Below are positions 5,890-6,368 of a DNA stretch of 6,368 nucleotides, in pieces. The notes beneath the pieces are model-generated. The model worked only from the letters and a program-made list of their open reading frames with translations, was not told the origin of the DNA and searched no databases. This stretch comes from Candidatus Omnitrophota bacterium (lineage in GTDB: Bacteria; Omnitrophota; Koll11; Gygaellales; Profunditerraquicolaceae): the NCBI GenBank assembly GCA_028712045.1, contig JAQTRA010000057.1, forward strand, positions 1 to 6,368, read 5' to 3'. The position numbers and the translations under genes were made by a program. How positions within the stretch are numbered: position 1 is the first letter of the stretch; each line of letters begins with the position of its first letter.

Positions 5890-5920
5890 ATTATAGCCTA
5901 CAAAATCGAAGATACAACAA
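5890..5920 (-). promoter_or_regulatory. Candidate sigma-70-type promoter for the precursor operon
   Basis: On the minus strand a perfect TATAAT -10 box lies at 5890-5895. Two weak -35 choices exist: TTGTAT at 5912-5917 (16-nt spacer) or TTGTTG at 5915-5920 (19-nt spacer), each matching only the first three consensus bases. Transcription would start near 5883 and give a leader of about 27 nt before the first precursor ATG at 5856. It lies in the only gap of this size in the cluster (83 nt), between the nucleotidyltransferase stop and the first precursor. Confidence 0.5.
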
Positions 5921-5939
5921 CAAACAGGGAGAAATCAGC

Positions 5940-6368
5940 TTACTCTTCTTCGTTTCCTCTTAGCTTAAATATTGCCTTAAAAGGAATATAGATAAACCGC
6001 AAGTGATACAAAAGATTAGTCCTTTGAGCATACGGTTCAAAGCCGTAATATTTAGCAAACTGTTCTCTAGGTATATTAAAAATATAGATTAAGGGTTCCC
6101 AAAAACTATCGTATAAAAGAAAATGCGATTTTAAGTAAAGATTTTTATTAAGCGCCGGGCTATCCTGGTTGGCAAAGCTATTTTTTTCAATAAACCTCTG
6201 AATAAGTTTCTTTTTTAAAGGCGATAACCTTAATTTATTCCCGGCTTCAAGAGGCATCTTAACACCGCTTAAAAATTCCGCCTGATAAAGAATAAAATAT
6301 AAACAGGAACAAAGCTTATATTTCTTACTCATTTTAGAACAGTAATCCCAATCAAAATCTACTCCATA
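5940..6368 (-). CDS. C-terminal part of NTP_transf_5-like nucleotidyltransferase (5' end beyond window)
   Basis: The reading frame stays open through the window edge: the 12 codons before the first in-window Met (6330-6332) contain no stop and read Y-G-V-D-F-D-W-D-Y-C-S-K. That Met is therefore probably internal, and 142 residues of a longer protein are visible. The D-W-D-Y start, the 'LYFILYQAEFLSGVKMP' helix and the basic, aromatic C-terminal tail resemble the C-terminal half of uncharacterised nucleotidyltransferases of the NTP_transf_5 family. The catalytic GS and DxD motifs of such proteins would lie upstream and cannot be checked. In lasso-peptide clusters, members of this family sit beside an HPr-kinase-like tail kinase, and one (in the pseudomycoidin system) has been linked to further modification of the phosphorylated tail. 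The same pairing occurs here. It ends with E-E-E and TAA, 83 nt before the first precursor gene. The family call is by resemblance of a fragment and is only moderately sure. Confidence 0.6.
   Translation of the reverse strand, partial: YGVDFDWDYCSKMSKKYKLCSCLYFILYQAEFLSGVKMPLEAGNKLRLSPLKKKLIQRFIEKNSFANQDSPALNKNLYLKSHFLLYDSFWEPLIYIFNIPREQFAKYYGFEPYAQRTNLLYHLRFIYIPFKAIFKLRGNEEE

Noticed and set aside
220..5991. Plus-strand open frames over 220-480, 689-919, 1979-2191, 3070-3432, 5475-5663 and 5548-5991
   Set aside because: They lie antisense to well-supported genes and their products show low-complexity, family-less sequence; none is a credible gene.
6330..6332. Met codon at this place as the true start of the nucleotidyltransferase-like gene
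   Set aside because: The frame is open to the window edge and the preceding residues (D-F-D-W-D-Y) look like family sequence, so the gene is cut by the window rather than starting here.
93..6368. Lasso-peptide cluster, suggested by kinase, PqqD-like protein and nucleotidyltransferase
   Set aside because: No asparagine-synthetase-like cyclase or transglutaminase-like leader peptidase is present, the precursors are Cys-rich, and three radical SAM enzymes fill the cluster.
6361..6368. ACTCCATA at the window's last bases, also found at 19-26
   Set aside because: An eight-base match in 6.4 kb is expected by chance, and here it lies within codons of the nucleotidyltransferase-like gene.

Overview
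All genes in this window lie on the minus strand, so transcription runs from high to low coordinates. They form one compact biosynthetic locus for ribosomally made, post-translationally modified peptides (RiPPs). In transcription order it holds: the 3' part of an NTP_transf_5-type nucleotidyltransferase gene (5940 to the window edge); two small Cys-rich precursor peptides (5650-5856 and 5442-5636); a 653-residue fusion of a radical SAM/SPASM enzyme with an HPr-kinase-like domain (3478-5439); a second radical SAM/SPASM enzyme (2268-3428); a stand-alone PqqD-like peptide-binding protein (1945-2256); a small S24/S26-type (signal-peptidase-like) serine protease with a C-terminal membrane segment (1470-1964); a third radical SAM/SPASM enzyme (350-1477); and a third precursor peptide (93-308). 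A 10-bp hairpin lies after the last gene at the window edge.

The three precursors share a leader (K-W-x-K-P, then an alternating hydrophobic stretch and Arg, then a Leu-rich stretch ending in C-K), but their cores differ and are rich in Gly, Pro, aromatic residues and Cys. Each core ends Cys, then five residues, then a C-terminal Ser. The three radical SAM enzymes have the same SPASM cysteine spacing (C-x17-C-x41-C-x2-C-x5-C-x2-C-x18-C), so they look like paralogues. The likely scheme is as follows. The PqqD-like protein presents leaders to the radical SAM enzymes, which crosslink or otherwise modify the cores. The HPr-kinase-like domain may phosphorylate the C-terminal Ser, as the lasso-peptide tail kinases do. 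The nucleotidyltransferase may then elaborate that phosphate. The membrane-anchored S26-like protease may remove the leader at the membrane. No step after leader binding is proven by sequence alone.

Genes are tightly packed or overlapping. A promoter-like sequence with a perfect TATAAT precedes the first two precursors, and a weaker candidate lies just before the distal precursor. Shine-Dalgarno sites are strong for the precursors, PqqD and S26 genes. They are poor or badly spaced for the kinase fusion and the second radical SAM gene, which suggests lower enzyme than precursor output.

The organism cannot be named from this window. The AT-rich coding, SD-led bacterial translation with ATG, GTG and TTG starts, and gene content fit an uncultured anaerobic bacterium; an Omnitrophota-like candidate phylum is a guess only. 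No transporter, immunity gene, lasso cyclase, tRNA, rRNA, CRISPR array or mobile element is visible.
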